This document shows, piece after piece, positions 4,105 through 12,023 of a DNA stretch of 22,696 bases. This DNA is from CALRGL01 sp964374035 (GTDB lineage Bacteria; Patescibacteriota; Patescibacteriia; UBA9934; GWF2-40-263): assembly GCA_964374035.1 (NCBI GenBank), contig CAYJWY010000017.1, positions 1 to 22,696 of the forward strand, written 5' to 3'. The notes beneath the pieces are model-generated. The model ran no database searches. It saw only the letters and a program-made list of their open reading frames with translations, and was not told where the DNA came from. The first letter of the stretch is position 1. Every line of letters begins with the position of its first letter. A program made the position numbers and the translations under genes.

Positions 4105-6612
4105 TTAGATGAGAGCAACGCTCGCAACCGTATCCCCTTCTTTTTTAAACCGCATCACACGCACACCTTGGGTTGCCCGTCCGAGCACGGAAACCGACGA
4201 CAGACTCGAGCGCAGAACTTGGCCGCCTTCGGTCACAACAAGAAGATCGCGCTCGTCTTCATGGCGCACCACACTCGCGGAAATAATTCTTCCTGTTTTC
4301 TTAGTGATGTTCGCCGTCTTAATGCCGGATCCACCTCGACCTTGCACTTTGTATTCCGTGAGGTCCGTGCGTTTGCCGTAGCCGTGATTCATGATGACGA
4401 GCAGTTCAAGCGAACCATGTTTCTTCGCCTCGGCCTTGCCCAAAATATCCATGCCGACCACCTGGTCTTGTCCTTTGAGTTTGATGCCACGCACACCGGC
4501 GGCGTTGCGTCCCATCTCACGGACTTTTTCCTCTTCAAAACGAATCGCCTGCCCGTTTGATGTGACAAGCACGACGTGGTCATGTCCGGACGTCGGTCGT
4601 ACCCACTGCAAATTATCTCCATCGTTCAATTTAATCGCGATAAGTCCTGAACGTCGGATGTTTTCAAAATCCGCAAGCTCGGTCTTTTTGACCGTTCCCT
4701 TGGAGGTCACCATGAGCAAGTATTTTGCCGCGCCGATGTCATCGCTCGAGTACGTCGCACTCACGGTCTCGCCGGGAGCGAGCTGTAAAAAGTTTACGAG
4801 GGCCTGGCCCTTTGCAATACGCGAGGCTTCTGGCACATCGTATGCCTTGAGGGAGAAGACGCGACCACGCGTGGTGAAAAAGAACATGTCCTTGTGGGTT
4901 GTTGTGGAAAACACTTGGTCGACAATATCTTCATCTTTTGTTGTGAGTCCCGAAACACCCTTGCCTCCACGCTTCTGAGACTTGAACGTGTCCGGATCAA
5001 TGCGTTTGATATAACCGGCACGTGTGATCATGACCACTGTAGCGGTGTCGGGCACAACGTCTTCAATCGAAAATTCTTTGATGCCGTGCTTCAAAATTTC
5101 TGTGCGTCGATCGTCTGCATACTTCTCGCGGAGCTCAGCGACTTCCGAGGCGATGACTGAAAGCATACGTCTCTCAGACGCGAGAATGGCTTCCAGCTCC
5201 TTGATCAATTTCATTTTCTCGTCGTATTCCTGCTCGACACGCAGTGTCTCGAGGTTCGCAAGCTGTTGCAAACGCATTTCCAAAATCGCGATCGCTTGTT
5301 CTTGCGACAGCTTAAACTTGCTCATCAAATTTCCGCGCGCTTCGTCTTTGTCTTTTGATTTCTTGATCGTTGCGATCACCATGTCGATCTTCAAAATGGC
5401 AATGCGCAGTCCTTCCAAAATGTGCGCGCGCTCTTTTGCACGCGTCAAATCAAACTCGGTGCGACGTCGGACAACTTCGCGGCGATGCTTGATGTACTCC
5501 TCAAGAATCATCTTGATATTCAAAACGCGCGGCTGAATGCCGTCGACGAGCGCGACCATGTTGTAGTGAATGGTTTCTTGCAACTGTGTTGTCTGAAATA
5601 ATCGATTCAACACTTTCTTTGGATAGGCTTCCTTTTTGAGCTCGATCACAATGCGCACCGCGCCCTTGGACGACTCATCGCGCAGATCGCGAATCCCTTC
5701 AATCTTCTTCTCACGCACATGTTCGGCAATGCGCATGAGCAAGTTCGACTTGTTCACTTGGTAGGGAATCTCACTCACAATAATACGAAATCCGCCTTTT
5801 TTGTCCTCAACAATGTCTGTTTTCGCGCGCACGACCACGCCGCCTCGGCCTGTGGCAAATGCTTGTTTAATATCCTTTGCGTTATACACAATGCCTCCGG
5901 TTGGAAAATCCGGGCCGTGCACGATCTCGCAAATTTCGTCGATACTCGTTTCTCTGTTTTTAATCAAAAGGGATACGGCATCACAGACCTCGCCCAGGTT
6001 GTGTGGAGGAATGTTCGACGCCATGCCAACGGCAATACCAAGCGTTCCGTTGATGAGCAAGTTGGGAAGTTTCGCTGGCAGAACGCGCGGCTCTTTGTGC
6101 GTGCCATCGTAGTTGGCAACAAAGTCGACCGTCCCCTTTTCAATGTCGAGCAGGAGCTCTTCAGAAATCTGTTCGAGTTTGGATTCCGTGTATCGATACG
6201 CCGCGGCCGCATCGCCGTCGAGCGAGCCGAAGTTCCCCTGGCCGCGCACCAACGTGTACCTGAGCGAAAAATCTTGCGCCATGCGCACGAGCGAATCGTA
6301 CACCGCGGAGTCGCCATGCGGATGATATTTTCCCAGCACGTCTCCCACGACGGTTGCACACTTTTTAAATTTCGCACTTGATCGCAATCCCGACTGCCAC
6401 ATCGAATACAAAATACGTCGATGCACAGGCTTGAGTCCGTCGCGAATGTCAGGAAGCGCGCGTCCAACGATCACGGACATGGCGTAGTCAAGATAGGACG
6501 TCTGCATTTCTTCCACCAAACTTTGGGGTCGAATGTTGACGTGCTCAAGAACTTGCACGTCCTCTGCAATCTCTTCTTCCAGATTTTTTTCATTCTTTTT
6601 TCGCATACTCAT
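4105..6612 (-). CDS. gyrA: DNA gyrase subunit A
   Basis: Cutting and rejoining subunit of type IIA topoisomerase; with GyrB it introduces negative supercoils using ATP. The 835 residues are full length. The active-site tyrosine is Y141 in AYRYTES. HPHGDSAVYD at 97-106 carries Ser102 and Asp106, equivalent to E. coli Ser83 and Asp87, the residues usually associated with quinolone sensitivity. A GyrA box, QKRGGKG, at 546-552 begins the C-terminal DNA-wrapping domain and argues for GyrA rather than ParC. The domain ends in six-bladed-propeller-type repeats, without an acidic tail. The start codon overlaps the stop of the preceding one-TM gene as ATGA, implying translational coupling, and gyrA is the last gene of the kinase operon. 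gyrB is not in the window. Confidence 0.96.
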   Translation of the reverse strand: MSMRKKNEKNLEEEIAEDVQVLEHVNIRPQSLVEEMQTSYLDYAMSVIVGRALPDIRDGLKPVHRRILYSMWQSGLRSSAKFKKCATVVGDVLGKYHPHGDSAVYDSLVRMAQDFSLRYTLVRGQGNFGSLDGDAAAAYRYTESKLEQISEELLLDIEKGTVDFVANYDGTHKEPRVLPAKLPNLLINGTLGIAVGMASNIPPHNLGEVCDAVSLLIKNRETSIDEICEIVHGPDFPTGGIVYNAKDIKQAFATGRGGVVVRAKTDIVEDKKGGFRIIVSEIPYQVNKSNLLMRIAEHVREKKIEGIRDLRDESSKGAVRIVIELKKEAYPKKVLNRLFQTTQLQETIHYNMVALVDGIQPRVLNIKMILEEYIKHRREVVRRRTEFDLTRAKERAHILEGLRIAILKIDMVIATIKKSKDKDEARGNLMSKFKLSQEQAIAILEMRLQQLANLETLRVEQEYDEKMKLIKELEAILASERRMLSVIASEVAELREKYADDRRTEILKHGIKEFSIEDVVPDTATVVMITRAGYIKRIDPDTFKSQKRGGKGVSGLTTKDEDIVDQVFSTTTHKDMFFFTTRGRVFSLKAYDVPEASRIAKGQALVNFLQLAPGETVSATYSSDDIGAAKYLLMVTSKGTVKKTELADFENIRRSGLIAIKLNDGDNLQWVRPTSGHDHVVLVTSNGQAIRFEEEKVREMGRNAAGVRGIKLKGQDQVVGMDILGKAEAKKHGSLELLVIMNHGYGKRTDLTEYKVQGRGGSGIKTANITKKTGRIISASVVRHEDERDLLVVTEGGQVLRSSLSSVSVLGRATQGVRVMRFKKEGDTVASVALI

Positions 6613-6980
6613 TCGTTGGTCGTGAGGGGATAGTCTGCTTCAATTTGCATTTTGATGCGCTCGAGAATCGCCGATTGTGTGGTGGGTATTTCTTGAATCA
6701 TTTCAACACTGTTGACAAGCTCATCCTTGGCCTGTCCGAGTCTTTGCGTAACGGGTTGTGCCTCATCACGGGTACGAAGAAATTGTTCGCGAGCTTGCAG
6801 GGTCGTATCCGAGACCACACTTGACGCTGATTGTACTTGCCGACCAATCGCCGTGGCAACCGTCGCAAGCCATCCGATCACAACGATCGCGATCGCTCCG
6901 GAGGTCGTTGCATAAAAAGCAATACGACTACGTGAGCCAGTCTCAGCCGAGCGGATGGTAGCGGCGGATTTCATACTCAT
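6609..6980 (-). CDS. Small single-pass membrane protein, unknown function
   Basis: 123 residues with no family I recognise. A basic N-terminus (R10, R17, R19) is followed by one hydrophobic segment at about 20-46 (YATTSGAIAIVVIGWLATVA), then a hydrophilic, helix-prone part with many Gln, Glu and Arg that should lie on one side of the membrane. The N-terminal positive charges would favour an N-in, C-out topology. Both ends overlap neighbours as ATGA: the start with the MBL-like gene and the stop with gyrA. That points to coupled translation inside one operon. A second ATG two codons later is a possible start. Confidence 0.75.
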   Translation of the reverse strand: MSMKSAATIRSAETGSRSRIAFYATTSGAIAIVVIGWLATVATAIGRQVQSASSVVSDTTLQAREQFLRTRDEAQPVTQRLGQAKDELVNSVEMIQEIPTTQSAILERIKMQIEADYPLTTNE

Positions 6981-7627
6981 CGCGTCAGCGTAACGACAAG
7001 CATATCCTCTTCAGGCAAGTCCTTTTTTGTGATCTTAAACTTGTTCACTTCCTCGCAACGCGTTGTTCCCAGATCTTTACAAAATTCTCCAACCGTTCCA
7101 AGCGCCTCTTTCACCCCTTGAAGATGGTACGACATGGGGATGACGACACGCGGTTCGACTTGGGCAATCACTTCAAGGGCAACCTTCGAACGCATCACAC
7201 GGCCTCCACCTACGGGAATCATCAAGATGTCAATGTTGGAAAGCAAACGAAGTTCTTCGTCAGTGAGTTCACGATCCAGTGCGCCAAGATGCGCGATGTG
7301 CATCCCCTCAGCTTCAATACGAAAAATCCGATGTTCAATGGGTCCGTGTTTGTCACCACGCTTCAGTGGTGCGCGAATCCCGAAGATAAAAACATCCTTG
7401 ACTTCAAACTCCCCGGGAAGATCTACAACGTAAGGATGTCCTGCAACCGCCGCGAGATTATTGGCGTCGTCTTCATCATGGGTCATCAACACAATCTGTC
7501 CTTCCAGCGTGCGGGGAAATCGCAGTCCTGTGGTGCTTTGATAGGGATCAATCACAAACGTCGCCTCGCCATTTGGCGTCTTTGTTTGGACTTCAAAGCA
7601 AGAAAATCCGTGCCAGTTAATATGCAT
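6977..7627 (-). CDS. MBL-fold (UlaG/YtkL-like) protein with altered metal motif
   Basis: 216 residues from the ATG at 7627, which follows the previous stop by one base. The opening MHINWHGFSCFEV, VIDPY at 25-29, AHLGAL at 112-117, DILMIPVGGG at 133-142 and VVIPMSYH at 161-168 follow the layout of Lactamase_B_3 metal-dependent hydrolases. The key HxHxDH motif reads H50-D-E52-D-D54-A55, so two of its three histidines are replaced by Glu and Ala. Dinuclear zinc binding as in the family is therefore doubtful; the protein may bind one metal, a different metal, or be non-catalytic. The reading frame is intact, so it is not a simple pseudogene. An open upstream extension is lysine/arginine rich and overlaps the previous gene, so I reject it. 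It sits in the kinase-gyrA operon. Confidence 0.8.
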   Translation of the reverse strand: MHINWHGFSCFEVQTKTPNGEATFVIDPYQSTTGLRFPRTLEGQIVLMTHDEDDANNLAAVAGHPYVVDLPGEFEVKDVFIFGIRAPLKRGDKHGPIEHRIFRIEAEGMHIAHLGALDRELTDEELRLLSNIDILMIPVGGGRVMRSKVALEVIAQVEPRVVIPMSYHLQGVKEALGTVGEFCKDLGTTRCEEVNKFKITKKDLPEEDMLVVTLTR

Positions 7628-7628
7628 A

Positions 7629-8312
7629 CTATTGCTTCGCTTCCTCGAGAGCCTCTTTGAGATACGCGACTTCTTTTTGAATTTCACCAAGATCAGGATC
7701 GCGTTCTGTTACAAGAAATCCTTCGCGAAATCGTTTTGCACGATCGAGAATCTCGGCCTTTTGATCCGCCGGAGCGATTGAGGCAAGTGCGACGTACTCG
7801 GAAATGGTCTTATCGATCGCCTCGGCGTGCTTCTTCCACTTGGCGAGCAAGGTTTGATACTCGTGGGTGTGAAAACTGACCTCATCTTTCAATTCTTCGC
7901 CAAGCTTGCTTTGAGCAACCAAAATTCCATCGATGATCTGGTAACGTTGGGCGGGTGTGAGTTCTGTCTGAGCAAGATCGCTCTCAACGAGTTCATTGAG
8001 TTCGACGCCAGCAGTAAGATGCGGCTTGATAAAATCGCGCACCGTCGCGTCGACATGCTCAAGGACTAAATCGTCCAATCGCTTTCCTGCCTTGTGCATG
8101 GTGAGCTCGTGATAGGCTTTTCGATGTGGATACTCGAGAATCCCCACGTCATGAAACGCGTTCTTGATGGAGTCTTCATCCGCGTTTTCGTCCGCTTGTA
8201 AATGGGCAAGCACATCGCGGCCTTTTTCTTTCACCTCATCAGGAACCGAAGGAACGAAATGCTTCAGCGCGTAGTGAAACTCGTCGAGCATGGCTTGGTG
8301 TTTATGTGGCAT
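7629..8312 (-). CDS. Conserved-looking helical protein, unknown function
   Basis: 227 residues, with no family recognised. It is predicted to be almost wholly alpha-helical, rich in Glu, Asp, Lys and His, with no signal peptide or transmembrane segment. The C-terminal part (about 190-227) has the heptad-like pattern of a coiled coil, ending in VAYLKEALEEAKQ. The ATG at 8312 lies 8 bp after the kinase stop, and the stop is 1 bp before the MBL-like start, so it is firmly inside the operon. Its position directly after two Ser/Thr kinases makes it a reasonable candidate substrate or partner, but nothing in the sequence proves that. Confidence 0.8.
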   Translation of the reverse strand: MPHKHQAMLDEFHYALKHFVPSVPDEVKEKGRDVLAHLQADENADEDSIKNAFHDVGILEYPHRKAYHELTMHKAGKRLDDLVLEHVDATVRDFIKPHLTAGVELNELVESDLAQTELTPAQRYQIIDGILVAQSKLGEELKDEVSFHTHEYQTLLAKWKKHAEAIDKTISEYVALASIAPADQKAEILDRAKRFREGFLVTERDPDLGEIQKEVAYLKEALEEAKQ

Positions 8313-8320
8313 AGAGTCTT

Positions 8321-9859
8321 TTAGGCGATTTCTTGCTGAGGCTCGCTAAGAACATCCCGTCTCTTTGCGCGTTCTGCCTCGGCTTGTCTAGCCAAATCAT
8401 CATAATACGATTGATCCTTGCCGTCGAACGAACTTGTGAACGCAATTTTTTCCAACAACTCTGGTCGATCCTTCGCAATCCATTCCTTAATCTTGGTGTA
8501 CACCTCCAATGCGCTTTCAGGTCGATGAACAGGATTTTTAGCGAGCATGCGAAAGACCAATGCTTGCAACTCCATGGGAACGGTTTTCGCACCCACAGAG
8601 GCAAATGGCTTTGCAGGAAAACGTGCCATGCTGATCAGCGCACTACGCAGATTACGCGGATCATTGAACGCTCCTTCCTCAACCTGTGGATGGTGTCCAG
8701 TCAACATCGTATAGAACATGACCCCAAGCGCATACAGATCTGTTTTCTTCGTGGTGGCACCACCCAGGATTTGTTCTGGCGACATGAAACGTGGTGTCCC
8801 AAGCATCAAACCTGCTCCCGTAAGGTTTGCTCGTAGATCGCTTGGTGATTGCGAACTCTCTTGGTTGGATGATGAAGCAGATGCATCTTCCCATAAGGAG
8901 GTATTAAATTCTTTCACGAGCCCAAAATCTCCAAGACGAACCATGACATCATTATTGTGCATGGTCTCAACATACACGTTCGCCGGTTTGAGATCTCTGT
9001 GTACAAGATCTTCTCGTTCAAGCGCGCTAAGCGCAACCGCAAGTTCAGCGACAATCTGCGACGCCCGCGCAGGTTCCATGCGACCTGGCACGCCTTCGAA
9101 TTGGCTCGACTGAATGATCTCGTTCAGATTTGGTCCCTCAACAACTTCTGAAACAAACCCGACAAGCGGCTCGCCTTGCACCACCACTTCAATACGATCA
9201 AGCACGTGCAAAATAAATGGGTTTTTTTCGCTTGCTCGTACGGTTGCATTGATTTCGCGTTCGAATCGCTGAACGACCTGATTGGAATCTTTCAGACCCG
9301 GAGCCAAAAATTTAATCGCGCACTTCATGCCGTTTCTCTTTGACTCTGCCTGAAGCACAAACCCCATGCCTCCGGATCCAAGAACACGTTCAACATGATA
9401 GATCCCTCCACGCGAATCTCTGAGGTCTTGACCCACAAATGTGGCGGCGAATTTTTTTGTATCTTTTGTGCTTATGTTTCTTTCGATCTTCTCAGGTGGT
9501 TTCTGCGGACTCCATCGCTTTGTATCAACCTCCCTGTCCAAAAGATCCATCTCTTCTTTTGAACGTCTTGGCGTCTCTTGGGTCTCTTCAATTGCATCAT
9601 CCGTTAAGTCCTCTATGTGTTCATCGACGCGCGTGAGATCCTGCTCTTGGGGAATTGGTGGGGGCAACACGTGGCGCTTGATCACCTGCGTGTCATCGAT
9701 GATTTCAATATCGTTTTCATCCAATTCCATCACATCTTCTTGCTCATGCTCATCAAGCACCGGAATCGATGTGTCAAGATGTTGAGGTGGGGCATTGCCA
9801 AAACGTTCTCGACTAGCATCGGCGAATTCATTTCCTGGTCTATTTCCTGGCTCAAACAT
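8321..9859 (-). CDS. Cytoplasmic Hanks-type Ser/Thr protein kinase (paralog 1)
   Basis: 512 residues from the ATG at 9859. This start is chosen because it follows the upstream kinase stop by 7 bp and gives MFE, as in the paralog. Residues 1-140 are acidic, low in structure and rich in Glu, Asp and Pro. The kinase domain covers about 153-465: glycine loop GSGGMGFV (161-168), lysine K183 in CAIKF, catalytic HRDLKPAN (287-294), DFG at 311-313 and SPEQ (360-363) in the activation segment. All catalytic residues are present, so it should be active. A Ser/Gln-rich insert (327-341) lies after DFG. The roughly 45-residue tail contains SSFDGKDQSYYDDL, shared in pattern with the paralog. No transmembrane helix or PASTA repeats are present, unlike PknB/PrkC. 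Confidence 0.92.
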   Translation of the reverse strand: MFEPGNRPGNEFADASRERFGNAPPQHLDTSIPVLDEHEQEDVMELDENDIEIIDDTQVIKRHVLPPPIPQEQDLTRVDEHIEDLTDDAIEETQETPRRSKEEMDLLDREVDTKRWSPQKPPEKIERNISTKDTKKFAATFVGQDLRDSRGGIYHVERVLGSGGMGFVLQAESKRNGMKCAIKFLAPGLKDSNQVVQRFEREINATVRASEKNPFILHVLDRIEVVVQGEPLVGFVSEVVEGPNLNEIIQSSQFEGVPGRMEPARASQIVAELAVALSALEREDLVHRDLKPANVYVETMHNNDVMVRLGDFGLVKEFNTSLWEDASASSSNQESSQSPSDLRANLTGAGLMLGTPRFMSPEQILGGATTKKTDLYALGVMFYTMLTGHHPQVEEGAFNDPRNLRSALISMARFPAKPFASVGAKTVPMELQALVFRMLAKNPVHRPESALEVYTKIKEWIAKDRPELLEKIAFTSSFDGKDQSYYDDLARQAEAERAKRRDVLSEPQQEIA

Positions 9860-9866
9860 AAGGGAG

Positions 9867-11273
9867 TTATGCGGCTTGAGACAACGAATCATCCACATCG
9901 AATGCTTCGTTTGCTCGGTTTAGCGTGTCTGATAACGTCGCGTAATGCGATTGTGCGATGCCATCGAATTGATTATCAAATGGCATCCTTTTCAGCAAGG
10001 CTGGGCGATGGATCGCCGCCCAAGTTTTAATTTTTGAATAGACTTCCCTGGCATTGGCTGGACGCTTATCTGGATTTTTTTCAAGCATCTGAAATACAAG
10101 TGCTTGTAATGCTTCTGGAACATCATCCGCCCCGACCTCCTTAAAAAGACGCGGAGGATGCATCTGGAACGCCGCTAGATTATCAAACGTTGATTTGTTT
10201 TCATCGTACTCGACCGGAGTGACCCCTGTGAGGAGCTCATAAAACATGACTCCGAGCGCATAAAGATCTGTTTTTTCAGAGACCACATCACCCGTGACCT
10301 GCTCGGGAGCCATGTACAGCGGGGTGCCAAAAACATCCCCAACTCCTGTAAGGTTGAGCGGATGTTCAGATTCGAACATTTCATCAACACGCTCTTGTTC
10401 CTGATGACCATCAAGCATCTTTACGATCCCAAAATCACCTACACACGCAACGTGAGAACCATCAGGCATCTTTCGAAGAAAAATATTGTCTGGCTTGATG
10501 TCTCGATGGACAAGTCCGGCCTCTTTCATAGAAGCGATCGCAACAGCAACTTCTGCGATAAATTCAGCAGCCCTTTCGGGAGACATACGACCACGCCGTT
10601 CTCCATAATGGCTTTCCGATAGCTCTCTGCCAAGATCGTGACCCTCAACAAATTCCGTGACAAGACCAATCATGTTCTCACCATCAACATCCACTTCAAT
10701 ACGATCGATCGTTTGAACCACAAAAGGATTTTGTAGATTGGCAGAAGTCGTGATCTCTTGCTCAAAACGTTCAATAACCGTTGGAATATTCTTTACCTGG
10801 GCTTGCACGAATTTAATCGCTCGCACCACACCATTTTTCTGCGTGGCTTTAACGACAAACCCCATCGCGCCTTTTCCTAGAAGCTCGTCGATATGGTATG
10901 TACGTCCCGTTGTGTCTTGAACCTCTTTGCCTTGCATCCAAGAACCCATGTCCGTTTTTTCTCTCGTGCTTTGTTCCACCTGTTTGTGCGCATGTGGACT
11001 CTGGGGATTTGTACGTTGCATGTGAGCAGGGTGATCAACCGTCTTGAGAGTCTGCACTACATCTTTAGCCGCATAACCATGTTGCGTTTTGATAACCATG
11101 GGTTTGTGCGTGTTCACGGCTTCACTCTCGGTTTTTTTCTTCTTGTTCTTCAACAAAAAAACTCGTTCGCTGTCTTTTGACTTATACGACGTTGCAAGAT
11201 CTTCTGCTGATGGAATACGATCTGCTTGAGGATCCTCCAGATCCGGGACAAAACCTCGTTCTGTTTCAAACAT
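9867..11273 (-). CDS. Cytoplasmic Hanks-type Ser/Thr protein kinase (paralog 2)
   Basis: 468 residues, first gene of the operon. The N-terminal 115 residues are charged, with a KNKKKK patch at 42-47 and a His/Gln-rich stretch. The kinase domain has GKGAMGFV (133-140), lysine K154 in RAIKF, HRDIKPDN (256-263), DFG at 280-282 and MAPEQ (321-325); the catalytic set is complete. The tail has NQFDGIAQSHYATL (434-447), matching the tail of the downstream kinase in position and pattern, so the two arose by duplication and kept a C-terminal element outside the kinase fold. No membrane segment is visible. It is transcribed from a good promoter at 11297-11325, divergent from the small plus-strand gene at 11445. 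Confidence 0.92.
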   Translation of the reverse strand: MFETERGFVPDLEDPQADRIPSAEDLATSYKSKDSERVFLLKNKKKKTESEAVNTHKPMVIKTQHGYAAKDVVQTLKTVDHPAHMQRTNPQSPHAHKQVEQSTREKTDMGSWMQGKEVQDTTGRTYHIDELLGKGAMGFVVKATQKNGVVRAIKFVQAQVKNIPTVIERFEQEITTSANLQNPFVVQTIDRIEVDVDGENMIGLVTEFVEGHDLGRELSESHYGERRGRMSPERAAEFIAEVAVAIASMKEAGLVHRDIKPDNIFLRKMPDGSHVACVGDFGIVKMLDGHQEQERVDEMFESEHPLNLTGVGDVFGTPLYMAPEQVTGDVVSEKTDLYALGVMFYELLTGVTPVEYDENKSTFDNLAAFQMHPPRLFKEVGADDVPEALQALVFQMLEKNPDKRPANAREVYSKIKTWAAIHRPALLKRMPFDNQFDGIAQSHYATLSDTLNRANEAFDVDDSLSQAA

Positions 11274-11296
11274 AGCAAAGACATTAAGTCACGATG

Positions 11297-11325
11297 ATGA
11301 TACCTACTTTCCACAAAGGATTCAA
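11297..11325 (-). promoter_or_regulatory. Promoter of the kinase-gyrA operon
   Basis: On the minus strand, TTGAAT (11320-11325) and TATCAT (11297-11302) are 17 bp apart; the -10 box is 5/6 to consensus. It lies 23 bp before the first kinase ATG. No other comparable promoter was noticed in the short gaps down to gyrA. Confidence 0.75.
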
Positions 11326-11334
11326 GCCACTTCG

Positions 11335-11363
11335 ATGACAACAGCGTCAAAATTGCTTACGAT
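11335..11363 (+). promoter_or_regulatory. Promoter candidate for the gene at 11445
   Basis: ATGACA (11335-11340) and TACGAT (11358-11363) are 17 bp apart. Its -35 box lies 9 bp from the -35 box of the divergent kinase promoter. A start near 11370 would give a leader of about 75 nt. Confidence 0.45.
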
Positions 11364-11444
11364 GGAGACTCTCGTTTTCGGTCTGTCTACATCAGAAATG
11401 GAGGTGTCCCATGACAGAATGTTAACAACCACAAGGAAATTCCC

Positions 11445-11957
11445 ATGTCCACGAAGAATCTCGCGCGCTCGGTCACGCAGGGTGGTCGTTCGCGCTGGTG
11501 GAGGAATGCTTCTCGTTCATCTCTACGTGTGGATCGTTACAAGACGAAGCACGCGCTGTGCCTGGCTGTTGTTGAGGAATCCATCGCTGAGGAGCTGTGC
11601 AACAAGCCGGGTCATCGTGACCTGGGCCTCACCGACGATACGTTCGCCGACAAACTGCATCCCGCCAGGCTCTGGCTCGAGTCGCAGGTCGGGCGCCAAT
11701 GGAACGAGGTGCGCTCGAAGCTCTATCGCCGCTTCGGTGGCGACAAGACGAAGAACTGGCACTTGCGCAGTCACATGCACGCGTGGGTAAGCGAGAGTCC
11801 GTTTCACACATTGTCGACGGATTTCCAGGTCGGCGACGACGGCGTGCTCTACCAGGGTCACTTTTTCAATAGATCGTATAGGATCAATAAGACCAATTGG
11901 CGTTATATTGACGCAAACGTTTGCATTCGATACACTCCTGCCATTCACATGTTGTGA
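11445..11957 (+). CDS. Uncharacterised small protein, possibly with an eroded 3' end
   Basis: 170 residues. AGGA lies about 8 bases before the ATG (ACAAGGAAATTCCC). The N-terminus is basic (RSRWWRNASR at 15-24). Residues 71-140, with the pattern L-x-P-x-x-x-W-L-x-S-Q-V-G-R-x-W-N-E-V-x-S followed by a His-rich stretch and a D-D-G-V-L-Y end, remind me of a small uncharacterised family in which a similar motif ends near a D-x-x-G-x-L element; this is recalled and unverified. Up to about 11870 the codons are GC-rich (CTG, CTC, GCC, CGC). After that the sequence turns AT-rich and the last 30 codons contain the promoter of the S1 gene, so the native C-terminus may have been lost. The base use resembles the gene at 20719. 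Confidence 0.6.
   Translation: MSTKNLARSVTQGGRSRWWRNASRSSLRVDRYKTKHALCLAVVEESIAEELCNKPGHRDLGLTDDTFADKLHPARLWLESQVGRQWNEVRSKLYRRFGGDKTKNWHLRSHMHAWVSESPFHTLSTDFQVGDDGVLYQGHFFNRSYRINKTNWRYIDANVCIRYTPAIHML
11908..11936 (+). promoter_or_regulatory. Promoter of the S1-ftsH operon
   Basis: TTGACG (11908-11913) and TACACT (11931-11936) are 17 bp apart, with the palindrome CAAACGTTTG in the spacer. A start near 11943 gives a leader of about 80 nt that begins with a small hairpin, TTCAC-atgtt-GTGAA. The promoter lies inside the 3' end of the preceding open frame. Confidence 0.65.
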
Positions 11958-12023
11958 ACTCCTAATCATTAGCACCGCGGGATCGCCAAGCTTTTCGCTC
12001 TGGCCGTCTCTCGGAATATCCTT

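Noticed and set aside
4053..4127. N-terminal extension of the APH-like protein into gyrA
   Set aside because: It would translate the gyrA terminator and part of gyrA antisense-free coding DNA in another frame; family similarity begins after 4052.
4105..6612. ParC (topoisomerase IV A) instead of GyrA
   Set aside because: The GyrA box (QKRGGKG) and full-length wrapping domain favour GyrA.
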